Below, piece after piece: positions 18,800 to 28,314 of a stretch of DNA of 64,000 nt (the stretch's first letter is position 1; each line of letters starts with the position of its first letter). Both the position numbers and the translations under genes were made by a program. The stretch is from positions 97,247 through 161,246 of the forward strand of contig CAMJXD010000003.1 in NCBI GenBank assembly GCA_946409635.1, written 5' to 3'. The DNA comes from an uncultured Prevotellaceae bacterium (GTDB taxonomy: Bacteria; Bacteroidota; Bacteroidia; Bacteroidales; Muribaculaceae). Under the pieces are notes generated by a model. The model was given only the letters and a program-made list of their open reading frames with translations. It had not been told where the DNA came from and did no database searches.

Positions 18800-20341
18800 A
18801 TGTTTGAAGGACAACCTAAAGGACTTTTCGCGTTGGCACTGGCCAACACGGGCGAGCGCTTTGGCTACTACACGATGATAGCCGTGTTTGCCCTCTTCCT
18901 CAGGGCCAACTACGGCCTGTCGCCCGCTGTGGCAGGTTGGATCTACAGTTCGTTCCTGATGGTCGTGTATTTCCTGCCGCTCATCGGCGGCTTCATGGCC
19001 GACAAGTTCGGCTTCGGTAAGATGGTGACCATCGGTATCATCATCATGTTCCTGGGCTACCTGCTGCTGTCGGTGCCCCTGGGCGGCAACACGTTTGCAC
19101 TGCTGGTGATGATTGCCGCACTGCTGCTCATCGGCCTGGGTACCGGCCTGTTTAAGGGCAACCTGCAGGTGATGGTGGGCAACCTGTATGACGACACCCG
19201 CTATGCCGCCAAGCGCGACGCAGGCTTCTCGATTTTCTACATGGCCATCAACATCGGCGCGCTGTTCGCTCCCACGGCAGCCGTCAAGATCAAGGAGTAT
19301 GCCGAGACGGCGCTGGGCTTCTCGTCCAATGATGCCTACCACTTCTCGTTTGCCGTAGCCTGTGTGTCGCTGATCATCTCGATTGCGATTTACTACGCCT
19401 TCCGCAGCACCTTCCGTCACGCCGAGGGCGGCAAGAAGGACGCTGCAGCGGCAGCTGATCAGGCCGCCAATGTCCCCGAGCTGAGCAAGGAAGAGACCAA
19501 GCAGCGCATCGTGGCCCTGTGCCTGGTGTTTGCCGTGGTGGTATTCTTCTGGATGGCATTCCACCAGAACGGCTTGTCGCTCACCTACTTTGCCGACGAG
19601 TTCACGGCCAACACGGCCACTGGCCTGCAGAGCATGGCCTTTGACGTGTGGAACCTGGTGCTCATCATCTTCATCGTCTATGCCAGCTTCTCGCTGTTCC
19701 AGAGCAAGACGACCCGGGGCAAGGGCATCTCGGGCGCCATCATTCTGGCGGCGCTGGGCATCCTGTACTACAAGTATACCCGCACGACGGGCAGCATCGA
19801 CGTTGCTGCACCCATTTTCCAGCAGTTCAACCCCTTCTATGTCGTGGCCTTGACTCCGGTGTCGATGGCCATCTTCGGCTGGCTGGCTGCTAAGGGTAAA
19901 GAGCCCTCGGCCCCCAGGAAGATTGCCTACGGTATGGTCGTTGCCGCTATCGCCTATGCACTGATGGCATTTGCCTCGGTGGGCCTGCCCATGCCGCAGA
20001 TGGCACCCGATGCCGACGGCAACATGGTGGGCCAGCATGTGGCCGACGTGACGCCCAACCTGCTCATCGGCGTTTACCTGATCCTGACCTTCGGCGAGCT
20101 GTTGCTCTCGCCCATGGGCATCTCGTTTGTGAGCAAGGTGGCCCCGCCCAAGTACAAGGGCATGATGATGGGTGGCTGGTTTGTGTCCACCGCCCTGGGC
20201 AACCAGCTCGTGCTGGTGGGTGGCCTGTTGTGGGGCAAGGTGCCCCTGTGTGCCTGCTGGTGCGTGTTCCTGGGCGTGTGCCTCGTGGCCGCCGTTTTCA
20301 TGTTCGCCATGATGAAGCGCCTCGAGAAAGTCGCCAAGTAA
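18800..20341 (+). CDS. POT/PTR-family peptide MFS transporter (copy 2)
   Basis: Paralogous to the upstream gene (GERFGYYTMIAVFALFL; GTGLFKGNLQVMVGNLY). Confidence 0.9.
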   Translation: MFEGQPKGLFALALANTGERFGYYTMIAVFALFLRANYGLSPAVAGWIYSSFLMVVYFLPLIGGFMADKFGFGKMVTIGIIIMFLGYLLLSVPLGGNTFALLVMIAALLLIGLGTGLFKGNLQVMVGNLYDDTRYAAKRDAGFSIFYMAINIGALFAPTAAVKIKEYAETALGFSSNDAYHFSFAVACVSLIISIAIYYAFRSTFRHAEGGKKDAAAAADQAANVPELSKEETKQRIVALCLVFAVVVFFWMAFHQNGLSLTYFADEFTANTATGLQSMAFDVWNLVLIIFIVYASFSLFQSKTTRGKGISGAIILAALGILYYKYTRTTGSIDVAAPIFQQFNPFYVVALTPVSMAIFGWLAAKGKEPSAPRKIAYGMVVAAIAYALMAFASVGLPMPQMAPDADGNMVGQHVADVTPNLLIGVYLILTFGELLLSPMGISFVSKVAPPKYKGMMMGGWFVSTALGNQLVLVGGLLWGKVPLCACWCVFLGVCLVAAVFMFAMMKRLEKVAK

Positions 20342-20424
20342 TCATCCCCCACAGCGAGCCACAGGCTCGCAATACTCCGACGGGCCAGTCGAGGTATTGC
20401 AAGCCTGTGGCTTGCAATAAAAAA
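20339..20424 (+). repeat. REP-like imperfect palindrome, copy A
   Basis: taatcatcccccacagcgagccacaggctcgcaatac...gtattgcaagcctgtggcttgc; near-identical to 21395..21480. Confidence 0.9.
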
Positions 20425-20434
20425 CCACATCACA

Positions 20435-21397
20435 ATGGACGACAAGCGCAATGAGGGACGCAAGCAGTGGGCCCAGAGCCATCCTGACGTGCCTGCCACC
20501 CCATCGATGAAGCGCCGCATGGTGCAACACGATTACCAGGGCAGGGCCGTTTACCTGATCACGATGAGTGTCGCGGGGCGCACGCCCCGGTTGGGGACGT
20601 TGTGCGGGCCCGATGAGAGGCACCCGCTGCCGTGGGTAAACCTGTCGCCGCTGGGCGAGCGCATCAAGGCCGAGTGGCAGGGCATACCCCGCTACTACCC
20701 TCAAATCAGGATGCTGGCTCTGACCCTCATGCCCGACCACCTGCATGGCATCCTGTTTGTCACCCAGCCGCTGCCGGTCCACCTGGGCAAGGTCATCAAC
20801 GGGTTCAAGACAGGCTGCAACAGGGTGGCCAGGGAATTGGGCCTACCCGTTCCACTGTGGGAGCAGGGCTATACCGACGGGGTGCTGCGCGGCAAAGGGC
20901 AACTTGACCGCTGGATTGCCTACTTGGACGACAACCCTCGACGCCTGTGGGTCAAGCGGCATCATCAAGAACTCTTCGCCATCCAGCATCCCACCATTGC
21001 AGGCTCGACAGTAAGCACCCTAGGCAACCAACGGCTCCTGCAACAGCCCTCTATCCTGCAGGTGTACTGCTCGCGCAGGATGAGCGATGAGGAAATCGCC
21101 CGCGAGGGCGACCGACTGCTGGCCCAGCATGCAGTGCTCGTGTCACCAGCCATCAGTCCAGGAGAAAAGGCCATCATGAATCGTGCCCTCGAGGCCGGAG
21201 TGCCTGTGATACTGATCATCAACAACGGCTTTGATGCCATGTCAAAGCCCGGTGGAAAACTCTTCGACGCTTGTGCCGCCGGCAAGGTGCTGCTTATCTC
21301 CCCCTTCGACCACCACAATGATTACCAGCCCTTGACCGCAGAATGCTGCCGCCAGATGAATGCTCTGGCCCGCGCCATCGCAACCCGGCACCTTTAA
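20435..21397 (+). CDS. REP-associated tyrosine transposase (RAYT, Y1/IS200-like) with C-terminal DprA/SLOG-like domain
   Basis: HUH motif LTLMPDHLHGILFV; C-terminal VLVSPAISPGEKAIMNRALEAGVPVILIINNGFD...KVLLISPFDHHND. Confidence 0.85.
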   Translation: MDDKRNEGRKQWAQSHPDVPATPSMKRRMVQHDYQGRAVYLITMSVAGRTPRLGTLCGPDERHPLPWVNLSPLGERIKAEWQGIPRYYPQIRMLALTLMPDHLHGILFVTQPLPVHLGKVINGFKTGCNRVARELGLPVPLWEQGYTDGVLRGKGQLDRWIAYLDDNPRRLWVKRHHQELFAIQHPTIAGSTVSTLGNQRLLQQPSILQVYCSRRMSDEEIAREGDRLLAQHAVLVSPAISPGEKAIMNRALEAGVPVILIINNGFDAMSKPGGKLFDACAAGKVLLISPFDHHNDYQPLTAECCRQMNALARAIATRHL

Positions 21398-21480
21398 TCA
21401 TCCCCCACAGCGAGCCACAGGCTCGCAATACTGCGACTGGCCTGTCGAGGTATTGCAAGCCTGTGGCTTGCATAAAAAAA
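21395..21480 (+). repeat. REP-like imperfect palindrome, copy B
   Basis: Direct-orientation copy of 20339..20424, differing at a few loop positions and one indel. Confidence 0.9.
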
Positions 21481-21544
21481 ACGCACGTGGAAACCGATAA
21501 GTGAAAACTTATTTGTACCTTTGCGTTTTAATTATTTTTATCTC

Positions 21545-22087
21545 ATGGAAGAAGTAACTTATCAGGGCCTGACGTTTGAGCCGTATATCAGACGTGAAGA
21601 GATTGCCAAGCAGGTCTACCGCCTGGCTCAGGAAATCAAGCGTGACTATGCCAACGAGAAACCCCTGTTCCTGTGTGTACTCAACGGTGCGTTCATCTTT
21701 GCAGCCGACCTGTTCCGCGCCTGCAACCTGCAGGATGCCGAGATCACGTTTATCCGCTTCAAGTCTTACCAGGGCATGGAATCGACAGGCACAGTCAAGG
21801 AAATCATGGGCCTGACTGAGGACATCACCGGTCGCAACGTGCTCATCGTCGAGGACATCATCGACAGCGGAGTCACTGCAGCCCAGCTGCGTAAGGAGCT
21901 CGCCAAGCACAACCCCAAGAGTGTCAAGATGGTTTCGCTACTGTTCAAGCCCGAAGCGCTGACCGTGGGCAGCGGCCCCGAGTATGTGGGATTTGAAATC
22001 CCCAGCAAGTTTATCCTGGGCTATGGACTGGACCTTGACGGCCTGGCACGCAACCTGCCCGACATCTATGTCCTGAAAGAGAAATAA
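21545..22087 (+). CDS. hpt: Hypoxanthine phosphoribosyltransferase
   Basis: PRTase motif NVLIVEDIIDSGVTAAQLRKEL; LCVLNGAFIFAADLFR. Confidence 0.92.
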   Translation: MEEVTYQGLTFEPYIRREEIAKQVYRLAQEIKRDYANEKPLFLCVLNGAFIFAADLFRACNLQDAEITFIRFKSYQGMESTGTVKEIMGLTEDITGRNVLIVEDIIDSGVTAAQLRKELAKHNPKSVKMVSLLFKPEALTVGSGPEYVGFEIPSKFILGYGLDLDGLARNLPDIYVLKEK

Positions 22088-22136
22088 CCAAGAAACCATT
22101 TTAAGAACCATATTAGATATATATTTCTTAATCATT

Positions 22137-22709
22137 ATGTTAAACATTGTCATTTTCGGTGCGCCCGGTTCGGGCAAGGGCACCCAGAGCGATAAACTCA
22201 TTGAACATTACAACCTCTACCACATTTCTACCGGCGACGTGCTGCGCGACAACATCAAGCGCGGCACCGAGCTGGGCAAGACTGCCAAGGGCTACATCGA
22301 CCAGGGTCAACTCGTCCCCGACGAGCTCATCATCAACATCCTGGCCCAGGTACTCGACGAGAACAAGGACAAGGCCAGCCAGGGCGTCATCTTTGACGGT
22401 TTCCCCCGCACCATTCCCCAGGCCGAGGCACTCGAGCAGCTGCTGGCCGACCGTGGCACGCACATCGACGCCGTTGTGGGCCTCGAGGTTCCCGAGGACG
22501 AGCTGATCAAGCGCATCCTGCTGCGCGGCAAGATGAGCGGACGCTCGGACGACAACGAGGAGACGGCCCGCAAGCGCCTGGACACCTATCACAACCAGAC
22601 CTCGCCCCTGAAAGCCTACTACGAGCAACAGGGCAAGTACCGCGCCATCAACGGCATGGGCAGTATCGACGGCATCTTTGACCTCATCAAGGCAGCCCTC
22701 GACAAGTAA
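22137..22709 (+). CDS. adk: Adenylate kinase
   Basis: MLNIVIFGAPGSGKGTQSDKLIEHY; DGFPRTIPQAEAL. Confidence 0.97.
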   Translation: MLNIVIFGAPGSGKGTQSDKLIEHYNLYHISTGDVLRDNIKRGTELGKTAKGYIDQGQLVPDELIINILAQVLDENKDKASQGVIFDGFPRTIPQAEALEQLLADRGTHIDAVVGLEVPEDELIKRILLRGKMSGRSDDNEETARKRLDTYHNQTSPLKAYYEQQGKYRAINGMGSIDGIFDLIKAALDK

Positions 22710-22777
22710 TCATCACAACACCAGCGGGACGGCTCTTCTTGACCAAGATAGCCGCCCCCTGTTTATACAGGCCGACC

Positions 22778-24118
22778 ATGAGCGAGAAAGGAGACAAGAA
22801 AGGCGACAGCCTGTGGCAACGCGTGATGCAGTGCATCAAGTACTGCATCGACGGCGTGTGGAGCGACACGCGCAATCTGGCATCGGTCAAGGCCATCAAG
22901 ATTGTCAACCTCACCGTGCACGCCTTCATGGACCGTGACCTGCAGCTGCGGGCGTGCGCCCTGACCTACAACACGGTTCTGGCCGTTGTGCCGGCCCTGG
23001 CCATGCTCTTTGCCATCGCACGCGGATTTGGCTTCCAGAACCTGATGCAGAGCGAGCTGTTCCGCTACTTCCCCGCTCAGCGCCAGGCGCTCGAGTCGGC
23101 CCTGGGCTACGTCGACAACTACCTCGCCCAGGCATCACAGGGCGTGTTTATAGGCATCGGACTCATCTTCCTGCTGTGGACGCTCACCTCGCTCATGAGC
23201 AACGTCGAGGACACCTTCAACCACGTGTGGGGCGTGACCACCAGCCGCTCGCTGCGCCGCAAGTTGACCGACTACACCGCCCTCTTCCTCATGCTCCCCG
23301 TGCTGATGGTGTGCTCGGCGGGCATCTCCATCTTCTTGAGCGACACGGTGCAGCACGTGTTTGCCGACAACCCCATCACTCCCATGATGCACCGGCTCCT
23401 GGCCTTCATGCCCACCGTCATCTCCTGGATCATCTTCACCGCCGCCTACTACCTCATCCCCAACACCCGCGTCAGGTTCAAGGGCGCCCTGCTGGCAGGC
23501 ATCATCAGCGGCACCCTGTTCCAGATCGTGCAGTGGCTGTTCGTCAGCGGACAGGTCTATGTCTCGAAGTACAACGCCATCTACGGCAGCTTCGCCTTCC
23601 TGCCCTTGCTGCTGGTGTGGCTGCAGCTCTCATGGCTCATCGCCCTGGCCGGCGTCGGGCTCTCCTACGCCTGGCAGAATTTCGACAGCTTTGCCCATCA
23701 GGACAAGGCCAAGGATGTCGCACCGGCCTATGCCGGACAGATGGCCATCGCCATGATGACGCTCATCGCCTCACGCTTCAAGCGACAAGAGCCTGCCGTC
23801 ACCCGCCACGACTTCATCAACCAGTACGGCCTCCCCGGCAACCTGGTCGACGACCTGCTTGACCGCATGGAAAAAGCCGGTCTTGTCCGTGCCATCACCG
23901 ACAACACCGACAACGACCACCAGCTGCAATACCTCCCCGCCTATGACCCCGACGACATGACGGTCAACACCGTGTTCAACGCCATTGCCGACATGGGGAA
24001 CGCACACTTCATCCCGCAGTTTGACAGCCGTTTTGACAAACTGATGGGCCGCATCGCCCAACTGCGCAACAGCCAGCAGACCGCAACCGGGGACATCCGC
24101 CTGCTCGACTTGCTGTAA
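22778..24118 (+). CDS. YihY/BrkB-family inner membrane protein
   Basis: LRACALTYNTVLAVVPALAMLFAIARGFG; multiple TM; FKGALLAGIISGTLFQ. Confidence 0.88.
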   Translation: MSEKGDKKGDSLWQRVMQCIKYCIDGVWSDTRNLASVKAIKIVNLTVHAFMDRDLQLRACALTYNTVLAVVPALAMLFAIARGFGFQNLMQSELFRYFPAQRQALESALGYVDNYLAQASQGVFIGIGLIFLLWTLTSLMSNVEDTFNHVWGVTTSRSLRRKLTDYTALFLMLPVLMVCSAGISIFLSDTVQHVFADNPITPMMHRLLAFMPTVISWIIFTAAYYLIPNTRVRFKGALLAGIISGTLFQIVQWLFVSGQVYVSKYNAIYGSFAFLPLLLVWLQLSWLIALAGVGLSYAWQNFDSFAHQDKAKDVAPAYAGQMAIAMMTLIASRFKRQEPAVTRHDFINQYGLPGNLVDDLLDRMEKAGLVRAITDNTDNDHQLQYLPAYDPDDMTVNTVFNAIADMGNAHFIPQFDSRFDKLMGRIAQLRNSQQTATGDIRLLDLL

Positions 24119-24207
24119 GGCTCATGACGCCTAAAGCAAAAAAAAACGCCCAATAACGCTCATTGTCGGCAAAAAGTAGTATCTTTGCCCCCGAATCAAT
24201 GCCGCAA

Positions 24208-24292
24208 GCCTGAATGGTGGAATCGGTAGACACGAGGGACTTAAAATCCCTTGGCCATTGCGGCCGTGTGGGTTCAAGTCCCACTTCAGGTA
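24208..24292 (+). tRNA. tRNA-Leu (TAA anticodon)
   Basis: Cloverleaf: acceptor gcctgaa/ttcaggt, anticodon stem aggga/tccct with loop ctTAAaa, T-arm gtgggttcaagtcccac; long variable arm. Confidence 0.93.
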
Positions 24293-24294
24293 CT

Positions 24295-24332
24295 ATTAAC
24301 GGCTGATAATCGATTGATTATCAGCCGTTAAT
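24295..24332 (+). terminator. Hairpin terminator after tRNA-Leu (possibly bidirectional)
   Basis: 17-bp perfect stem attaacggctgataatc/gattatcagccgttaat, 4-nt loop, T-rich tail. Confidence 0.8.
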
Positions 24333-24367
24333 ATTTTATTATTGACACTTATCAGGCTTAATGCCAA

Positions 24368-25888
24368 TTACTTCATCACCGACATGATGGCCTTGCCCAG
24401 GTGATTGATAATGTCACCGGCCACCATTCCATAGGTGCCGTGCTCCTGGGCAGCCAAGTCACCGGCCAGGCCATGAAGATAAACGCCCAGCACTACCGAC
24501 CAGTCGGCCGAGTAGTTCTGTGCAATCAGCGCCGAGATCACGCCCGTGAGCACATCTCCGCTACCGGGCGTCGCCATGCCAGCGTTGCCACTGCTGTTGA
24601 CATAGATCTTGCTGTCGGGCCGCACGGTCATCGTGTAGTGTCCCTTGAGCACGATAGTGATCTTGTAGAGCTTGGACACGTCAAGGGCCTTCTTCAAGCG
24701 CTCCTCATCGGTACTGTGGTCGCCAAACAGGCGATCGAATTCAATCGCATGGGGCGTGATAATCGAGCGCATGGGGATACTCTTGAGCAGCTGGGGACGG
24801 CGGGAGATACAGTTCAGTGCATCGGCGTCGAGCAGACACGGACGCTTGAAGTTCATGATGAACTCGTGAATCGCATCGAGCGTCTCGTCGTTGCAGCCCA
24901 TGCCGGGGCCCAGCGCCACCACGCTGTGGGTGCGGTGCAAGTCAATCTTACTGGTCACGATCTCATTGAGGTCGGGCTCAAACAGGGCCTCGGGCACCGC
25001 CGTCTGCAGCACTTGGTAGCCGCAGCGCGGGGCATGCACCGTCACCAGGCCGGCACCCGTGCGCAAGGCTGCACGGGCCGAGAGCACCGCGGCACCCATC
25101 ATGCCATAGCTGCCCGCGACAAGCAGCACGGTGCCGTTGTCATACTTGTTACTGAACGGGTTGCGGGGGCGCATCACGTCATGCACGTCATCGCGCTCGA
25201 TGAGATAGAAATCTGAGGGCGTGCGCGCCAGGCTCTCGCTGTCCAGGTCCAGGTCCAATACCTTGCACTCGCCGACGCACTCGGCATTCTCGGCGAAGTA
25301 GAAGGCCAAGCGCTTGCTCTGATAGGTCAGCGTGAGGTTGGCACGGATGATGTTACGACGGTCGTTGCCCATGTTCCACTCGCCGAACATGCCCGAGGGG
25401 ACGTCGATCGACACGACATAGGCATCACTCGAGTTGATGTACTGCACCAGCGCGGTATAGCCACCACGCAACGGCGAACGCAGCCCGTTGCCGAACAGGC
25501 CGTCGACCACCACATCCCCCTTGTTGAGCTCGGGAGGGCTGAAATTCTGGATGACCTCAATAAAGTCAATGTTCTCGCCGGCAGTCTGCAGCAGGCGGTC
25601 ACGGTTCACCAGGCAGCAGGGCGAGAGCTGGGCCGAGCGGATGTTGAACAGGTATACCTCGGGGCGGTAACCCTGCTCATACATCATCCTGGCAACAGCG
25701 AGCGCATCGGCGCCGTTGTCACCAGGTCCGGCAAAAAAGACGAACCGCTTGGACGTGCGCCAGCGCGAAATCAGTTCATAGGACACTGCCGACGCCGCCC
25801 TCTCGATGAGGTCAAGCTTCTGAATGCCTTCCTTTTCCACAGTGCGGTCGCAGATGCGACGCAGACCATCGTTGGTGAATATTTTCAT
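24368..25888 (-). CDS. nnr: Bifunctional NAD(P)H-hydrate epimerase / ADP-dependent dehydratase
   Basis: N-terminal epimerase FVFFAGPGDNGADALAVARMM; C-terminal GNAGMATPGSGDVLTGVISALIAQ. Confidence 0.92.
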   Translation of the reverse strand: MKIFTNDGLRRICDRTVEKEGIQKLDLIERAASAVSYELISRWRTSKRFVFFAGPGDNGADALAVARMMYEQGYRPEVYLFNIRSAQLSPCCLVNRDRLLQTAGENIDFIEVIQNFSPPELNKGDVVVDGLFGNGLRSPLRGGYTALVQYINSSDAYVVSIDVPSGMFGEWNMGNDRRNIIRANLTLTYQSKRLAFYFAENAECVGECKVLDLDLDSESLARTPSDFYLIERDDVHDVMRPRNPFSNKYDNGTVLLVAGSYGMMGAAVLSARAALRTGAGLVTVHAPRCGYQVLQTAVPEALFEPDLNEIVTSKIDLHRTHSVVALGPGMGCNDETLDAIHEFIMNFKRPCLLDADALNCISRRPQLLKSIPMRSIITPHAIEFDRLFGDHSTDEERLKKALDVSKLYKITIVLKGHYTMTVRPDSKIYVNSSGNAGMATPGSGDVLTGVISALIAQNYSADWSVVLGVYLHGLAGDLAAQEHGTYGMVAGDIINHLGKAIMSVMK

Positions 25889-26209
25889 TATGGTTGAGTG
25901 ATTTTCAAGTTTGAGTGAATTGAGCCAACAAAGTTACTTCTTTTTTATCGCATGAGGAGTATAATGGCAACAAAATAGTGAAGTTTTTTTCTTAAAAAAT
26001 GTGATAAGCCCTAATTGCCTCACATGCCCCTATCGGACCCTCGGCCCAGGTCCCGCTTCATGCCACGAGAAAAGCAATTCGTCCCGTTCTCACCCATTTT
26101 TGTCAAATTAAAATTGAAAACTACTGGTTATGGACAGCACTTCCCAACTTTTTTACTAACTTTGCGCCCAGTTAACTACATCACATCAATACTATTAAGG
26201 TTTTCAATA

Positions 26210-27946
26210 ATGAAAAAACAGCTACTCTTTTCTTTGGCAATCATGTTGACCGGCTTGGCCACTATGGCCCAGACACTCAACATCGGTGGCCATCGTGCAC
26301 CGCTTGACAGCCTCAATCACATGTGGCTGTGCAGCGTGCCGCAATCCACATTCGGCAACGACTTTAACGCTACCGTCAGCTACGGTGCCGAGCTCACTGA
26401 CGTCGTCATCGACGGCACAGCCGTCGAGAGCGGCGACAACTACGTGTTTGAGGCCATCGAGGGCAGCAAGCAATACACGCTCACCGCCCACATGGGCGAC
26501 AGCCTCATCACCGGCTACATCACCTTCACGTGGTTGCCCATCGTTGAGATCATGGGCGACATCACGCAGGTCTTCCATGACGGTTCGGTCATCATCAGCG
26601 AGCCCGACTCGGCTTACGCCGAACCCATGTATGCCAAGATCAAGACACGCGGCGGTGCCACCGATGCAGCCACCAAGCACAAGCGCAACTACCGCATCAA
26701 GTTCATGAACCCCGACAGCACTAAGCTCAACAGGCGCTTCTTCGGGCTGCGCAACGACAACAGCTGGAACCTGGACGCCGGACAGATGGACTTCCTGCGC
26801 GTGCGCAACCGCGTCAGCACCGACCTGTGGCTGGACATGGCACGCAAGCCGTGGTACAGCGACACCGTGGCCAACGTGCGCAACGGTTCCCGCGGACAGA
26901 TGGTCGAGGTCATGCTCAACGGCGAGTACCGCGGCATCTACAACATGTGTGAGCCCATCGACCGCAAGCAGCTCAAGCTCAACCGCTATGACGAGGAGAG
27001 CAGGCAATTCCACGGCATGCTCTACACCGCCTACACGTGGACCCGCACCGTCTCGATGAGCGATCCGTCGTCGCAGTTCAACGTCACCCGTTGGGACGGA
27101 TTTGAGGCCAAGTACCCCGACTACGACGAGATCAAGCGCGTCAACTGGAAGCCCCTGCGCGAAGCCGTCTGGTTTGCCCACCGCTCAGATGCCGATGCCA
27201 AGCTCATGGCCGACAGCCTCGACTACTACTTCGACATCCCCGTCATGCAGGACTACTTCATCTTCATCGTCACCCTCCAGGCCATGGACAACGAGAGCAA
27301 GAACATCTACTATGCTTGCCGTGACATCAACGAGCAGCTCCGCTTTACCATGATTCCTTGGGACCTCGACGTCTGCCTAGGACAGAATTACGCCCCCGGC
27401 GTCAACATCCCCTCGATGATTGACCCTGAGCGCGACATCACCTGGATCACCCACCTGCCCATGGTGAACATGTGGAACAGGAACGAGGAGTATCACAACC
27501 AGGTCGTTGAGCGCTACCGCCAGCTGCGTGAGGGCGTGCTCAGCACCGACAGCCTCGTCAACCGCTACCGTAACGCCATCAACGAGCTCGAGAACTGCGG
27601 TGCAGCTCAGCGCGAAGAGGCACGCTGGAGCAAGGACCTTGACCTGGCCAAGAAAGAGCTTGACCTGAGCGCCGAGATGGACTACGTCGAGAACTGGCTG
27701 CGCCTGCACATGCCCTACATCGACAAGTATGTCTTTACCGAGTATGTCGAACCACAGCCCCAATACAAGCGCGGTGACGTCAACGGTGACGGCGAAATCA
27801 ACATTGCCGACGTCAATGTCATCATCGAGATCATCCTCGGCAACACATTTGATGACGGCACCATGAAGCGCGCCGACGTCAACGACGACAGCGAGATCAA
27901 CATCGCCGACGTCAACACCGAGGTCGACATCATCCTCAACCTGTAA
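26210..27946 (+). CDS. Secreted CotH-kinase family protein with C-terminal dockerin-like tail
   Basis: EVMLNGEYRGIYNMCEPIDRKQLK; FTMIPWDLDVCLGQN; tail GDVNGDGEINIADVNVIIEIIL...ADVNDDSEINIADVNTEVDIIL. Confidence 0.88.
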   Translation: MKKQLLFSLAIMLTGLATMAQTLNIGGHRAPLDSLNHMWLCSVPQSTFGNDFNATVSYGAELTDVVIDGTAVESGDNYVFEAIEGSKQYTLTAHMGDSLITGYITFTWLPIVEIMGDITQVFHDGSVIISEPDSAYAEPMYAKIKTRGGATDAATKHKRNYRIKFMNPDSTKLNRRFFGLRNDNSWNLDAGQMDFLRVRNRVSTDLWLDMARKPWYSDTVANVRNGSRGQMVEVMLNGEYRGIYNMCEPIDRKQLKLNRYDEESRQFHGMLYTAYTWTRTVSMSDPSSQFNVTRWDGFEAKYPDYDEIKRVNWKPLREAVWFAHRSDADAKLMADSLDYYFDIPVMQDYFIFIVTLQAMDNESKNIYYACRDINEQLRFTMIPWDLDVCLGQNYAPGVNIPSMIDPERDITWITHLPMVNMWNRNEEYHNQVVERYRQLREGVLSTDSLVNRYRNAINELENCGAAQREEARWSKDLDLAKKELDLSAEMDYVENWLRLHMPYIDKYVFTEYVEPQPQYKRGDVNGDGEINIADVNVIIEIILGNTFDDGTMKRADVNDDSEINIADVNTEVDIILNL

Positions 27947-27974
27947 ACGACAACTCATATCCATTATTCAATCC

Positions 27975-28022
27975 CGAGAGGAGGAATTGCCGCCACACGA
28001 CAATTCCTCCTCTCGCTTTTTC
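27975..28022 (+). terminator. Rho-independent terminator
   Basis: 15-bp perfect stem cgagaggaggaattg/caattcctcctctcg then cttttt. Confidence 0.9.
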
Positions 28023-28131
28023 CTTGCCCCAACAAGGCGAGGCCCTACATCCTATACCAACACTAAACTTGCCCCGTACAGCAATGAAAAAAAACGAAAC
28101 GCAACCCATTGAAAGCTGCGTTCCGTCATTG

Positions 28132-28204
28132 TGATTCGCGTGGGGCTCGAACCCACGACCCCATCCTTAAAAGGGATGTGCTCTACCTGCTGAGCTAGCG
28201 AATC
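28132..28204 (-). tRNA. tRNA-Lys (TTT anticodon)
   Basis: Minus strand gattcgctagctcagcaggtagagcacatccctTTTaaggatggggtcgtgggttcgagccccacgcgaatc folds as a cloverleaf. Confidence 0.94.
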
Positions 28205-28314
28205 TCCCAAAAAGTGGTGCAAAGGTATATCAAATTTCGCACCTGGCCAAATTTATTGGCTGTTTTTTGCTTTGTAGCAAGGGCTATTAAGGCCCTTGAA
28301 GGGCTCTTGAGTCG

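Noticed and set aside
17276-20038. Long minus-strand ORFs (477 aa and 419 aa) over the POT transporters
   Set aside because: Mirror frames of GC-rich genes; Gln/His/Asp-rich and without domains.
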